A stretch of DNA of 64,000 nucleotides from Corynebacterium capitovis DSM 44611 (GCF_030440535.1 NZ_CP047117.1:248001-312000), one strand, 5' to 3'. Positions 31,824 through 40,680 are shown, numbered from the stretch's first letter. Notes: generated by a model from the sequence alone, not told the origin. Numbers and translations: made by a program.

Positions 31824-33074
31824 ATGAGCTACCGCCCGACATACCACCTCAGTCCGCCGCACGGCCGTTTGGAAGGTGTGAGCGCACTCCTGCTGGTAGG
31901 TGATCGGCTCCACGTGTTCTACCAGCACGACCCCGGGCACGAGGAAAAGCGGGTGGGCTGGGGGCACGCAGTGACCACCCTGGACGGGGGGCCGTGGGCG
32001 CACCTTCCCGACGCCCTTTCTCCCTCCTTCCCCTACGACCGCGATGGGTGCTACCCGGGTTCCGCGCTCGTTGATGAGGGGAGTGTTCGCGTGTACTACA
32101 CCGGCGTTAGCGGCGCCGGGTCTGAGAGACGGTCCAGCCAAAATCTCGTTGAGGTGGAAGACATTGACGGGCCCGCTGGGGGTTTCTTCCACCGCAGCCC
32201 GGCCAACCCGCTTGTCGACGTCCCCGGGCTAAGACTCGACGCGGGGCCCTACGTCACCTGCAGGCCTGGGGGGCAGTGGCGCATGGTGGTCGGCGGCCAA
32301 CGCGATAACGGCACCGGTGCAGTCGCGCTTTTGACGAGCACCGACGGGCAATCCTGGGAGGAGGTCGGACCCCTGGAATTCGCGGGCCTCAACTACAACG
32401 TCGCCTCGGCTCACGCCTGGGAGCGCCCCAATCTGCTCAGCATGGTGGATGAGGCAACGGGGGAAAGCTCGGACGTCCTAGTGTTTTCACCGCGGTTTCC
32501 GGACTCGGATGAGAGCGGCTACGTGGTCGGCCACCTTGAGGGCACCAACTTTGACGTGGTCACCGACTACACGCCCCTCGACTACGGCCACGAGTTTTTC
32601 GGCCCCCACCTCGTCGTCGCCGATGGTGCGGCACTCATGCTGGGGTGGATGGGTCAGCCCTCCCGGGGCGACACCCCGTCGCTGGAGGCGGAGGGGTGGG
32701 CCCACCAGCTCACCTTGCCGCGCCGGGTCGTGCTGCGCGGAGGCCGCCTCTACCAATCGCTGCTCATCCCGCGCGACGCGCGCATGTGCGTGGGGCGCTT
32801 CGCAGCGGGGAGCGAGCCATTCAACGCCTCGCTTGTCGACGCCACGGGGGCAACACCGCTGACCGTCTCCTGGAACCCGACTGGCGACGGTCGGGGAACA
32901 GTGTCAGTGACCAAAAACGGCCTGACTCGGTGGGCAGAGTGCGGCGAGGGAGAGGTGCTCTGTACCGCGGACGGGGCGGCCGTGGAAATCACGGCAGGCG
33001 GGGGCGAGGTCGCCTTTTCCGCGGCGGTGTTCGCCGCCGATGATGCTGATTGGGAGGGGTTTGCGCTCGATTGA
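31824..33074 (+). CDS. GH32-like protein lacking the catalytic nucleophile motif
   Basis: A 416-residue protein aligned over most of its length with family 32 glycosidases (beta-fructosidases): YHLSPPHG, VFYQHDP, WGHAVTTLDG, a central WERPNLL that corresponds to the WECP acid/base motif, and a C-terminal beta-sandwich. The hallmark WMNDPNG that carries the aspartate nucleophile reads RLEGVSA here (residues 15-21), and the FRDP motif is LDAGP. It may have lost glycosidase activity or act by another mechanism. ATG 31824 with a TAAGCT box 8 nt upstream suggests a leaderless transcript. It is divergent from the thiamine gene, with only 61 bp between. Confidence 0.7.
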   Translation: MSYRPTYHLSPPHGRLEGVSALLLVGDRLHVFYQHDPGHEEKRVGWGHAVTTLDGGPWAHLPDALSPSFPYDRDGCYPGSALVDEGSVRVYYTGVSGAGSERRSSQNLVEVEDIDGPAGGFFHRSPANPLVDVPGLRLDAGPYVTCRPGGQWRMVVGGQRDNGTGAVALLTSTDGQSWEEVGPLEFAGLNYNVASAHAWERPNLLSMVDEATGESSDVLVFSPRFPDSDESGYVVGHLEGTNFDVVTDYTPLDYGHEFFGPHLVVADGAALMLGWMGQPSRGDTPSLEAEGWAHQLTLPRRVVLRGGRLYQSLLIPRDARMCVGRFAAGSEPFNASLVDATGATPLTVSWNPTGDGRGTVSVTKNGLTRWAECGEGEVLCTADGAAVEITAGGGEVAFSAAVFAADDADWEGFALD

Positions 33075-33129
33075 GCCCATTGCACCCGCCGCAGCGGATT
33101 TTGTCTCGAGATACGCTGCGTGCTTTAAT

Positions 33130-33194
33130 ACCCCAGTTGCCCCTTGTGCTAGCTGGGGTGCCCGCTTTTCCGGGCGGGGGCCCTGCACTATAGA
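33130..33194 (+). promoter_or_regulatory. Hairpin and likely rplN promoter
   Basis: ACCCCAG (33130-33136) pairs with CTGGGGT (33153-33159) downstream of the GH32 gene and may end its transcript. A TATAGA -10-like box at 33189-33194 with a poor -35 would give an 80-nt leader before rplN. This promoter is needed because rplN is cut off from the S10 cluster. Confidence 0.4.
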
Positions 33195-33273
33195 GGCGGG
33201 GGCAGGATAGCAATTGGCCACGTGCGCCCAGTTCGGAAATCTGGCGCACATACTACCAGGTCAGGAGACCACA

Positions 33274-33642
33274 GTGATTCAGCAGGAATCGCGTCTCAAG
33301 GTCGCCGACAACACCGGTGCACGGGAAATCCTGTGCATCCGCGTGCTCGGCGGATCTGTTCGACGCTTCGCCGGCATCGGCGACACCATCGTCGCCACCG
33401 TGAAGGAAGCCACCCCGGGCGGAAACGTCAAGGAGGGTGAAGTTGTTCGCGCCGTCATCGTCCGCGCGAAGAAGGAAACCCGTCGCCCCGACGGCTCCTA
33501 CATCGCCTTCGATGAGAACGCCGCCGTCCTTATCAAGAACGACACCGAGCCCCGCGGCACCCGTATCTTCGGCCCCGTCGCTCGTGAGCTGCGCGAAAAG
33601 CGCTTCATGAAGATTGTTTCTCTCGCACCGGAGGTGATCTAA
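33274..33642 (+). CDS. rplN: 50S ribosomal protein L14
   Basis: L14 (122 residues) forms bridge B8 with the small subunit. It opens [19 protein letters not shown] and contains [27 protein letters not shown]. The GTG at 33274 follows AGGAGA by 5 nt and gives the universal length; the frame upstream of it is not protein-like. It starts the spc part of the cluster, with rplX 3 nt away. Confidence 0.97.
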   Translation: MIQQESRLKVADNTGAREILCIRVLGGSVRRFAGIGDTIVATVKEATPGGNVKEGEVVRAVIVRAKKETRRPDGSYIAFDENAAVLIKNDTEPRGTRIFGPVARELREKRFMKIVSLAPEVI

Positions 33643-33645
33643 CCC

Positions 33646-33960
33646 ATGAAGATCAAGAAGGGTGACATGGTTCAGGTCATCTCCGGCAAGGACAAGGGCG
33701 CTCAGGGCCGGGTCATCGAGGCCTACCCGAAGCGCGAGAAGGTCCTCGTCGAGGGTGTGAACCGCATGAAGAAGCACGTCGCTAACTCGTACAACGAGCG
33801 CGGCGCCGAATCCGGCGGCATTGTGACCCAGGAGGCCCCGATTCACGTCTCCAACGTCATGCTGCTTGACTCGGACGGCACCCCGACGCGCGTCGGCTAC
33901 CGTTTCGATGAAAACGGCAAGAAGGTCCGCGTTGCCAAGTCGAACGGGAAGGACATCTAG
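33646..33960 (+). CDS. rplX: 50S ribosomal protein L24
   Basis: L24 (104 residues), an assembly initiator near the tunnel exit. The KOW motif [20 protein letters not shown] is at the N-terminus, followed by [11 protein letters not shown] and PIHVSNVML. It is spaced 3 nt from rplN and 2 nt from rplE. Confidence 0.97.
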   Translation: MKIKKGDMVQVISGKDKGAQGRVIEAYPKREKVLVEGVNRMKKHVANSYNERGAESGGIVTQEAPIHVSNVMLLDSDGTPTRVGYRFDENGKKVRVAKSNGKDI

Positions 33961-33962
33961 CC

Positions 33963-34541
33963 ATGGCTGAGAACTACACCCCGCGCCTGAAGACGCGCTA
34001 CAAGGATGACATTCGCGCCAAGCTCAGCAGCGAGTTTGGTTATGAAAATGTCATGCAGATCCCGGGCTTGACCAAGATCGTGGTCAACATGGGTGTCGGC
34101 GACGCCGCTCGCGACTCCAAGGTGATCAACGGTGCGATCGCCGACCTGACCGCCATCACCGGTCAGAAACCGCAGCTGCGTCGCGCCAAGAAGTCCATCG
34201 CGAACTTCAAGCTTCGCGAGGGCATGCCCATCGGCGCCAAGGTGACGCTGCGCGGAGACCGCATGTGGGAGTTCCTGGATCGCCTTCTCAACGTCGCGCT
34301 TCCCCGTATTCGCGACTTCCGCGGTCTGAGCGACCGGCAGTTCGACGGCGCCGGCAACTACACCTTCGGCCTGAACGAGCAGACAATGTTCTACGAGATC
34401 GACATCGACAAGATCGATCGCGTCCGCGGCATGGACATCACGCTCGTCACCACCGCCACCAACGATGACGAGGGCCGCGCGTTGCTGCGCCACCTCGGCT
34501 TCCCGTTCGTGGACAAGGACGGCAAGATGCAGCAGGCATAG
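33963..34541 (+). CDS. rplE: 50S ribosomal protein L5
   Basis: L5 (192 residues) binds 5S rRNA and P-site tRNA. The signatures are [45 protein letters not shown] and [17 protein letters not shown]. It is the last gene of the short rplN-rplX-rplE unit. Neither rpsN nor rpsH follows directly; a terminator comes instead. Confidence 0.97.
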   Translation: MAENYTPRLKTRYKDDIRAKLSSEFGYENVMQIPGLTKIVVNMGVGDAARDSKVINGAIADLTAITGQKPQLRRAKKSIANFKLREGMPIGAKVTLRGDRMWEFLDRLLNVALPRIRDFRGLSDRQFDGAGNYTFGLNEQTMFYEIDIDKIDRVRGMDITLVTTATNDDEGRALLRHLGFPFVDKDGKMQQA

Positions 34542-34561
34542 CGCTGCCCGCTTGTCGACGT

Positions 34562-34600
34562 CCCCCGTACCGCCCAACCTGGGTGGCGCGGGGGATTTTT
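34562..34600 (+). terminator. Terminator after rplE
   Basis: CCCCCG (34562-34567) pairs with CGGGGG (34589-34594), the stem continuing inward as CCGCCC with GGGTGG, then ATTTTT. It is an intrinsic terminator, directly preceded by one copy of the dispersed CGTCGACAAGC motif in reverse orientation. Confidence 0.8.
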
Positions 34601-34623
34601 CGTCTGTCGCCGTCCACAGCGCG

Positions 34624-34663
34624 TTATCCACAGGCCGCCGCACGTGATCCCCGGTTATCCACA
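34624..34663 (+). promoter_or_regulatory. Two perfect DnaA boxes
   Basis: TTATCCACA, the consensus DnaA-binding box, occurs at 34624-34632 and again at 34655-34663 in the same orientation, 31 bp apart. The site is far from any dnaA or origin gene in this window. It is followed by an AT-richer stretch and a four-copy 14-bp repeat, before a DUF2786 gene. Confidence 0.55.
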
Positions 34664-34717
34664 GCTTTCGGCCGCGGGGGCTGGTCTTGTGTCCGGCTGG
34701 CGGTTTATAACTGTTTC

Positions 34718-34773
34718 CACACTGCATTCGACACACTGCATTCGACACACTGCATTCGACACACTGCATTCAA
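34718..34773 (+). repeat. Four tandem copies of a 14-bp unit
   Basis: The unit CACACTGCATTCGA is repeated four times without spacing; the first three copies are identical and the last ends AA in place of GA. It lies 11 nt before the ribosome binding site region of the DUF2786 gene. It resembles iterons or an array of operator sites. Copy number may vary between strains. Confidence 0.85.
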
Positions 34774-34784
34774 CAAGGGGGGAA

Positions 34785-35501
34785 ATGATGCAGGACAAGG
34801 TTCGGGACAAGGTAGCGAAGCTTCTCAACCAAGCGGCGGATCGCGCGGGCACGCCCGAGGGGGACGCGTTTTATGACAAGGCGTTCGCGCTCATGGCGGA
34901 ATACGGCTTCAGTGAGCGGGATGTGAGCAAGCCCGACGACGGTGATGACGTCGTGCGGCGCACCTTTGACTTCACCGGTTCGTACACGGACAAGCAAGCG
35001 GCGCTGCTATTCGCGATTGCCGTAGCCCTGCACTGCGCTGGCTTCCAGTGCAAGATGCCGCGCTCCACGAAGGTGGTCTCCGCGACGGTTTTCGGCTTAC
35101 GGCGCCACGCTGAACGCGTCGAGGTTCTCTATGCCCTGCTCTCGCCAGGTATGGCTCTTGGCGCCCAGCGCGTCAAGCACTGCGGTTACGGTGACGCCTC
35201 GACTGTCGTGAAGCGCCGGTCGTTCATGGCTGGGTTCGCGAGATCTGTTGGGGAGCGTCTGAGCTCGGCCGAGCGAACGGTGGCAGACAGAGACACCCGC
35301 TACAGCCTGGCGCTGATGAGCGATTCCGAACGCGCCGACAAGGCGCGTGATGAGTTCGCCTCACGCGAGGGGTTCTTCTTGGGGAGTTACCGGTCGAGCT
35401 GTGCCATAGACGGTGTTTCCTACGGCGATGGGTTAGAGGCCGGTCGAGCTGTGGATCTGGGTCAAACGAGAATGCCGTCGCGCCGGGCGATCTCTTCTTA
35501 G
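34785..35501 (+). CDS. DUF2786 domain protein
   Basis: A 238-residue protein with the DUF2786 domain at its N-terminus (DKVAKLLNQAADRAGTPEGDAFYDKAFALMAEYGFSE), found in phage- and plasmid-related and some chromosomal proteins of unknown function. The middle section (residues 60-140) is a mixed domain with cysteines at about 85 and 90 (LHCAGFQCKMP). Two adjacent ATGs at 34785 and 34788 follow an AAGGGGGG site; the open frame upstream is the tandem repeat read through and is not real protein. The DnaA boxes and repeats in front suggest it may be tied to replication state, which is inference. Confidence 0.7.
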   Translation: MMQDKVRDKVAKLLNQAADRAGTPEGDAFYDKAFALMAEYGFSERDVSKPDDGDDVVRRTFDFTGSYTDKQAALLFAIAVALHCAGFQCKMPRSTKVVSATVFGLRRHAERVEVLYALLSPGMALGAQRVKHCGYGDASTVVKRRSFMAGFARSVGERLSSAERTVADRDTRYSLALMSDSERADKARDEFASREGFFLGSYRSSCAIDGVSYGDGLEAGRAVDLGQTRMPSRRAISS

Positions 35502-35624
35502 GTGTGCTCAGGGGTGATGCCGGGGGTGGGGCGCCGATCTCGAATCAAGGTTTCGGCGCGGAAACTAATAGCTTCTTTTATTGTGTTGGATATCGCGTTT
35601 GGTGGAGAGCGAAAGGCAGAACAC

Positions 35625-37064
35625 ATGATTCTAAGAGGCGTGGCGCGGGCCGTTGTCTCCGCGCTCGGTGGTGTCACCCTAGCGGCTGCGGTTATCACAG
35701 TCCCGGCGGGGGCAGACGAGGGAAGCTCACTGAAGGGTTCCTCGCTAGGGTCTTCGGTGGTGACGAAGGGGGTTGTCCAGCGCGGTGATGGTGACCCGTT
35801 CTACGACACCGCCGGGATCAACCCGGCCAAGGAGGGGGAGATCCTGCGTACGGTTAAGGCTCCCTATTCCAACATCCTCGGGCCGAATGACGGGGCGGTG
35901 CCCAGCGAGGTGGACAAAGTCATGTACACGACCAAAAACGCCAGCGGAGAGTTGACCGCTGTCACCGGGTACGTGGTGGAACCGACGGTGCCATGGACCG
36001 GAGGGGGTCCGCGACCGACACTTGTCGTCGTGCGGGGAACGGTCGGCCAGGGCGACCAGTGCGCGCCCTCGCGGAACTGGCCAGTCGACGGCCAACCGGA
36101 CCCAGTGTACAGTGGCCGGTTTGTCAACCTCGAGGGTTTGTACGACATGGTCTTTGCCCACCAGGGCGTGCGAGTCGTCGTCAGCGACCTCATCGGGATG
36201 GGGACGGCCGAGATGCATACCTACATGAACCGCGACGACCAAGCCCACGCGATGCTCGACGCCGCCCGCGCAGCCCGCACCCTCGTCGAAAGCCGGGGAG
36301 AGCAGTTCGGCAAAGTTGCGCTCTACGGGCACTCGCAAGGTGGCGGGGCGTCGGCTGCCGCCGCCGAGGCCCAACCCGAATACGCGCCGGACCTCAACCT
36401 CGTCGCCGCATACGCCTCGGCACCGCCCGCGGACCTCGACGCGGTGCAAAAGAACATCGATGGATCTGACCTAGCTGGAGTCATTGGGTCCACCATTAAC
36501 GGCCTGGCAGCCCGGTACTCCTCGCTGCGCAGCGTGATCGACGCGAACGTCAATGACAACGGCAAGGCCGCCCTGGAAAACGTGGCCACCCTATGTACGG
36601 ACGAGATCATGGACCAGTACGGCTACGCCACCACCCGCGAATGGATAACCGGCGACCGCTCGTTGACGGAGCTTTTGCTCGACAATCCAGACGCAGCAAG
36701 GGCAATGTCGGACCAGTTTATTGGCGCGGGCACACCGCAGGTGCCCGTGATGGTCGTGTCCGGGCGCTACGACCGCAACGTAGACTACAGCCAAGCGAAA
36801 TCACTCGCACGAAACTGGTGCGCGAAAGGCGTCAACGTGTATTACCGGGACGACATCCTCCCCGAGCTGGGCACACTCGGTGAGTACAACCACGTCGCCC
36901 AAGCCGCGTCTGGCTCTGGGTTCGGCATGCCGTTCATCCTCGCCCGCCTCCGCGGCGATAACGCAGACGCCCCCGCCTACTGCACCAACTTCAACGGCAA
37001 CGGTGGTTCGGATGCGGCGGCGTTGAGCGCCGCGGTGTCGAGCATGCCGCTGAGCTCGCTTTAA
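35625..37064 (+). CDS. Secreted lipase/esterase (secretory lipase family)
   Basis: A 479-residue alpha/beta hydrolase of the secretory lipase (LIP) family. The signal peptide spans about residues 1-30 (AVVSALGGVTLAAAVITVPAGADE). The nucleophile elbow GHSQGG, the acid in SGRYDRNVDY and the histidine in YNHVAQA make the catalytic triad, and cysteine pairs suggest disulfides outside the cell. The ATG at 35625 precedes the signal peptide; the earlier frame from 35502 would bury it. Actinobacterial relatives hydrolyse acyl esters, including host or medium lipids. A gene of this type between ribosomal genes is unusual. Confidence 0.85.
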   Translation: MILRGVARAVVSALGGVTLAAAVITVPAGADEGSSLKGSSLGSSVVTKGVVQRGDGDPFYDTAGINPAKEGEILRTVKAPYSNILGPNDGAVPSEVDKVMYTTKNASGELTAVTGYVVEPTVPWTGGGPRPTLVVVRGTVGQGDQCAPSRNWPVDGQPDPVYSGRFVNLEGLYDMVFAHQGVRVVVSDLIGMGTAEMHTYMNRDDQAHAMLDAARAARTLVESRGEQFGKVALYGHSQGGGASAAAAEAQPEYAPDLNLVAAYASAPPADLDAVQKNIDGSDLAGVIGSTINGLAARYSSLRSVIDANVNDNGKAALENVATLCTDEIMDQYGYATTREWITGDRSLTELLLDNPDAARAMSDQFIGAGTPQVPVMVVSGRYDRNVDYSQAKSLARNWCAKGVNVYYRDDILPELGTLGEYNHVAQAASGSGFGMPFILARLRGDNADAPAYCTNFNGNGGSDAAALSAAVSSMPLSSL

Positions 37065-37361
37065 GCGCGGGGGGCGTCGACAAGCGATTTGGCCATCGTG
37101 GTATAGGAGGGGTAGCGTACACCGACGGGCGTGTGCGCCTGCTGGTGTGCGCACGACCGTTGAACATTCGAACATCCAACTTTGTTGCAGGCCCCCCGCC
37201 AACGTGCGGACCGGGTGCAAGGGTGGCGGCGAGCGCCCCGCGCTACTAAGCGTGGCGGAGCGATGAGTAGCCCCCGACAGATCACACGGCTAACGCGGTG
37301 CCGATAGATGGCGCCACGGTGGGTTAGGGAACCGCAACGAGAAAGGTAAACGGTCACTTCC
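37065..37361. other. Intergenic region before rpsH
   Basis: This 297-nt gap holds one copy of the dispersed 12-mer at 37074, a direct repeat GTGTGCGC near 37130-37150, and a repeated GAACAT pair near 37161-37172. The promoter for rpsH and the following genes must lie here, but no -35/-10 pair stands out. No open frame is convincing. Confidence 0.4.
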
Positions 37362-37760
37362 ATGACCATGACTGATCCAATCGCGGACATGCTGTCTCGC
37401 GTGCGCAATGCAAACAATGCGCACCACGAGACCGTGTCTATGCCTTCTTCGAAGCTCAAGGCGAACATCGCCGAGATCCTGAAGCAGGAAGGCTACATCG
37501 CTGACTACAAGGTTGAGGATGCGAAGGTGGGCAAGGAGCTCACCCTCGACCTCAAGTACGGACCGACCCGTGAGGCATCCATCGCGGGCCTGCGCCGCGT
37601 GTCCAAGCCGGGCCTGCGCGTGTACGCAAAGTCCAACGACCTGCCCCAGGTCCTCGGGGGCCTTGGCGTGGCCATCATCTCCACGTCCCAGGGCCTGCTC
37701 ACCGACCGCCAGGCACACGAGAAGGGTGTAGGTGGGGAAGTCCTCGCCTACGTCTGGTAA
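37362..37760 (+). CDS. rpsH: 30S ribosomal protein S8
   Basis: S8 (132 residues), a central-domain 16S rRNA binder. It begins [18 protein letters not shown] and ends with GGEVLAYVW, with the [19 protein letters not shown] motif typical of S8. GAGAAAGG lies upstream. In most bacteria rpsN and rplE come directly before it; rpsN is absent from this window and rplE is 2.8 kb away. Confidence 0.97.
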   Translation: MTMTDPIADMLSRVRNANNAHHETVSMPSSKLKANIAEILKQEGYIADYKVEDAKVGKELTLDLKYGPTREASIAGLRRVSKPGLRVYAKSNDLPQVLGGLGVAIISTSQGLLTDRQAHEKGVGGEVLAYVW

Positions 37761-37778
37761 AGGGAGGCTGGAACAACT

Positions 37779-38315
37779 ATGTCGCGTGTAGGTAAAGCAC
37801 CCATCGCAATCCCCAATGGCGTCGAAACGACTATCGACGGCCAGAACGTTCAGGTCAAGGGCCCGAAGGGTACACTGTCGCTTGAGCTTCCGGCCCCGAT
37901 CACCGCGTCCGTTCAGGACAACGAGATCGTCGTCTCCCGCCCGGACGACCAGCGCAACAACCGCGCACTGCACGGCCTGTCCCGCTCCCTGGTGAACAAC
38001 ATCGTCATCGGTGTCACCGAGGGCTACAAGATCAACATGGAGATCTTCGGCGTCGGTTACCGCGTGCAGCTCAAGGGCAAGAACCTCGAGTTCGCACTGG
38101 GGTACTCCCACCCGATCCTGATCGAGGCCCCCGAAGGGATCACCTTCGCCGTCGACGGAAACACCAAGTTCTCCATCGAGGGTATCGACAAGCAGCAGGT
38201 CGGCCAGATCGCGGCGAACATCCGCCGTCTGCGTAAGGATGACCCCTACAAGGGCAAGGGCATCCGCTACGCAGGTGAGCAGATCCGTCGCAAGGTCGGA
38301 AAGACGGGTAAGTAA
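37779..38315 (+). CDS. rplF: 50S ribosomal protein L6
   Basis: L6 (178 residues), near the factor-binding centre. It begins [15 protein letters not shown] and contains [22 protein letters not shown] and the C-terminal [19 protein letters not shown] motif. GGGAGG precedes the ATG. It follows rpsH by 18 nt and precedes rplR by 2 nt. Confidence 0.97.
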   Translation: MSRVGKAPIAIPNGVETTIDGQNVQVKGPKGTLSLELPAPITASVQDNEIVVSRPDDQRNNRALHGLSRSLVNNIVIGVTEGYKINMEIFGVGYRVQLKGKNLEFALGYSHPILIEAPEGITFAVDGNTKFSIEGIDKQQVGQIAANIRRLRKDDPYKGKGIRYAGEQIRRKVGKTGK

Positions 38316-38317
38316 AC

Positions 38318-38722
38318 ATGAGCAACACTGCAGAGAACACCAAGCGCACCCCGGTCGGCCGCGACATTTCTACGCGCCGCCGCGAAGCCCGCGTTCGCCG
38401 CCACAACCGCATCCGCAAGACGCTCCGCGGCACCGCCGAGACCCCGCGTCTCGTCGTGCACCGTTCGTCCCGCCATATGCACGTTCAGGTCATCGACGAC
38501 CTGGCTGGGCACACGCTCGTGTCCGCCTCCTCCATGGAGCCGGATGTGCGCGCCATGGAAGGCGACAAGAAGGACAAGGCGTCCAAGGTTGGTCAGCTGG
38601 TTGCGCAGCGCGCCAAGGAAGCCGGCATTGAGTCGGTCGTCTTCGACCGCGCCGGGTACAAGTACCACGGCCGCGTTGCGGCCCTGGCTGAGGCGGCTCG
38701 TGAAGGTGGTCTGAAGTTCTAA
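38318..38722 (+). CDS. rplR: 50S ribosomal protein L18
   Basis: L18 (134 residues) brings 5S rRNA to the large subunit. The core includes [21 protein letters not shown] and [26 protein letters not shown]. The N-terminus carries a short polar extension (about 15 residues) common in corynebacteria. It lies between rplF and rpsE in the usual order. Confidence 0.97.
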   Translation: MSNTAENTKRTPVGRDISTRRREARVRRHNRIRKTLRGTAETPRLVVHRSSRHMHVQVIDDLAGHTLVSASSMEPDVRAMEGDKKDKASKVGQLVAQRAKEAGIESVVFDRAGYKYHGRVAALAEAAREGGLKF

Positions 38723-38762
38723 TGACCATCGCAACCATCATCACCTACGGAAGGATCGCGTA

Positions 38763-39398
38763 ATGGCCGAACGTGAACGGCGTGACGGCGGGCGCTCCGC
38801 CGACAACCAGAACAACAACCGCGGCAACAACGAGCGCGGTGGCCGAGGCCGCCGCGACGATCGTCGCAACCAGAACGACGAGCGCGATAAGTACATCGAG
38901 CGCGTCATCACCATCAACCGCGTGGCCAAGACCGTCAAGGGTGGCCGCAACATGTCCTTCACGGCGCTCGTCGTCGTGGGCGACGGCCAGGGCATGGTCG
39001 GCGTGGGCTACGGCAAGGCCAAGGAAGTTCCCGCCGCCATCCAAAAGGGTGCCGAGGAAGCTCGCAAGAACTTCTTCCGCGTCCCGATGATCGGTGGCAC
39101 CATCCCCCACCCGGTCCAGGCTGAGGCCGCCGCTGGCATCGTCATGCTTCGCCCGGCTGCCCCCGGTACCGGTGTTATCGCAGGCGGTGCCGTGCGCCCG
39201 GTGCTCGAGTGCGCGGGCATCCAGGACATCCTGGCCAAGTCTCTCGGTTCGGATAACGCCCTCAACGTCGTTCAGGCGACTGTTGCCGGCTTGAAGGAGC
39301 TCGTCCGCCCGGAGGAAATTGCGGCGAAGCGTGGCAAGTCCGTCGAGGACGTCGCCCCGGCCCGCATGCTGCGCGCGCGCGCTGGACAGGAGGCCTAA
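38763..39398 (+). CDS. rpsE: 30S ribosomal protein S5
   Basis: S5 (211 residues) acts in decoding fidelity and mRNA unwinding. The double-stranded RNA-binding segment [23 protein letters not shown] and the C-terminal [12 protein letters not shown] are clear. An N-terminal extension of about 40 residues, rich in Arg, Asn and Asp ([19 protein letters not shown]), is probably disordered and is typical of actinobacterial S5. Confidence 0.97.
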   Translation: MAERERRDGGRSADNQNNNRGNNERGGRGRRDDRRNQNDERDKYIERVITINRVAKTVKGGRNMSFTALVVVGDGQGMVGVGYGKAKEVPAAIQKGAEEARKNFFRVPMIGGTIPHPVQAEAAAGIVMLRPAAPGTGVIAGGAVRPVLECAGIQDILAKSLGSDNALNVVQATVAGLKELVRPEEIAAKRGKSVEDVAPARMLRARAGQEA

Positions 39399-39403
39399 GC
39401 ACA

Positions 39404-39589
39404 ATGGCACTGAAAATTACGTTGCACCACGGCAAGGTGGGCGAGAAGCCCATGACGCGCAAGAACCTCGAGGCGCTCGGTCTGCGCAAGATCGGCCAGT
39501 CCGTGGTCAAGGCGGATAACGCCGCGACTCGCGGGCAGATCCTCAAGGTGCGCCACCTTGTTACCGTCGAAGAAGTGGCAGGGGAGTAG
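39404..39589 (+). CDS. rpmD: 50S ribosomal protein L30
   Basis: L30 (61 residues). It contains KITLHHGKVGEKPMTRKNLEALGLRK and ends VRHLVTVEEVAGE. It is placed 5 nt after rpsE and 6 nt before rplO, the normal order in the spc operon, with normal length. Confidence 0.95.
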   Translation: MALKITLHHGKVGEKPMTRKNLEALGLRKIGQSVVKADNAATRGQILKVRHLVTVEEVAGE

Positions 39590-39595
39590 GACACC

Positions 39596-40042
39596 ATGGC
39601 AGACATCATCAAGCTCCATGATCTGCGCCCGGCAAAGGGCGCGAACAAGGCCAAGACCCGCGTCGGCCGCGGTGAGGCCTCCAAGGGCAAGACTGCAGGC
39701 CGCGGTACCAAGGGCACCGGCGCTCGCAAGCAGGTTTCCGCCGCTTTCGAGGGTGGCCAGATGCCGCTGCACATGCGGTTGCCGAAGCTCAAGGGCTTCA
39801 AGAACCCGAACCGCGTTGTCTACCAGGTCGTGAACGTGGCAGACCTCGCGGAGAAGTTCCCGAACGGTGGAACCGTTACTGTCGCTGAGATCGCCGAGGC
39901 AGGTTTAGTTCGCAAGAACCAGCCCGTCAAGGTGCTCGGCAACGGTGACCTGAACGTCAAGCTCGACGTCACCGCGACGAAGTTCTCCAAGTCTGCCGTC
40001 GAGAAGATCGAGGCAGCCGGGGGTTCCGTCACCGAGGCTTAA
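39596..40042 (+). CDS. rplO: 50S ribosomal protein L15
   Basis: L15 (148 residues), a late assembly protein. It begins [21 protein letters not shown], followed by the Gly/Lys-rich [22 protein letters not shown] and the [16 protein letters not shown] motif. In many bacteria secY follows on the same transcript; here a terminator and a minus-strand gene lie between. Confidence 0.97.
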   Translation: MADIIKLHDLRPAKGANKAKTRVGRGEASKGKTAGRGTKGTGARKQVSAAFEGGQMPLHMRLPKLKGFKNPNRVVYQVVNVADLAEKFPNGGTVTVAEIAEAGLVRKNQPVKVLGNGDLNVKLDVTATKFSKSAVEKIEAAGGSVTEA

Positions 40043-40055
40043 GCCGCCTACGTTG

Positions 40056-40095
40056 CTCCCCGCTTTCTCGCGCTGCCGAGGAAGCGGGGAGTTTT
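40056..40095 (+). terminator. Terminator after rplO
   Basis: CTCCCCGCTTTCTC (40056-40069) pairs with GAGGAAGCGGGGAG (40078-40091), followed by TTTT. It separates the ribosomal transcript from secY and may also serve the convergent DUF1707 gene. Confidence 0.85.
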
Positions 40096-40100
40096 CGTGT

Positions 40101-40622
40101 TCAGTGGCCGAGTTCCTTACGCTTCATTGCGGCGATGCGAAGCCGTTCCGCGCGCTCACGGCGTTCGGACTTGGACAATTCCTCGTACAGCTCCTCCTCC
40201 TCATCCTCGAGCTGGAAAAAAGCTCGTACGCCGATACATGCGGCGCCCGCTAGTGGGACAACAACCCAGAAGTAGTCCCACCCGAGAAAGAGACCAAGAA
40301 AGAAAACGACGGTAGCAACTGACCCAACGACGGCGTCAGCTGCGCTCACTTTGCGCCCTTTTGCTAAAACCCGGTCGAGTTCGGCTTCGGCATCGAGATG
40401 CGTAAGCCCACTCCTGTCTGCGGGGCTGGGAGTGGTCTGACTCGGTAGGTCCACAAACAGTTGATCGAGCTCACCGCGAACGCTGGCGGAGGCCGCCGCG
40501 GCAGATCGCTCGTCGAACTCGGTGACAGTGAGATATCCGTCGGTAAAAAGCTCGCCAAGCCGGTCCAGCGCCTGGGAGCGTTCGGCGTCGCCGACGCGTA
40601 TGTGTCCCTCGTCCCCTGTCAT
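40101..40622 (-). CDS. DUF1707 domain membrane protein
   Basis: A 173-residue protein with an N-terminal DUF1707 domain (IRVGDAERSQALDRLGELFTDGYLTVTEFDER, then ELDQLFVDLP), two hydrophobic segments near residues 95-130 and a strongly charged C-terminal coiled-coil-like tail (QLEDEEEELYEELSKSERRERAERLR). DUF1707 is common in actinobacterial membrane proteins of unknown role. The start at 40622 is chosen because the domain begins a few residues later; the frame extends 12 codons further without support. Confidence 0.75.
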   Translation of the reverse strand: MTGDEGHIRVGDAERSQALDRLGELFTDGYLTVTEFDERSAAAASASVRGELDQLFVDLPSQTTPSPADRSGLTHLDAEAELDRVLAKGRKVSAADAVVGSVATVVFFLGLFLGWDYFWVVVPLAGAACIGVRAFFQLEDEEEELYEELSKSERRERAERLRIAAMKRKELGH

Positions 40623-40651
40623 GTGTGTAGAGCCTATCGCAACGCCATGAC

Positions 40652-40680
40652 TTATCAAGGTAGGCAGCGGCTGCTAAAGT
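40652..40680 (+). promoter_or_regulatory. Likely secY-adk-map promoter
   Basis: TTATCA at 40652-40657, a 17-bp spacer and TAAAGT at 40675-40680. It lies between the divergent DUF1707 gene and secY, giving a leader of about 90 nt that ends in an AGGAGG site at 40767-40772. Confidence 0.5.

Noticed and set aside
34718..34773. CRISPR array
   Set aside because: The repeats are 14 bp, directly adjacent without spacers, and no cas genes are present.
37155..37185. LexA-type SOS box before rpsH
   Set aside because: Only half of the site (TCGAACAT) fits; the second half-site TGTTCGA is missing.
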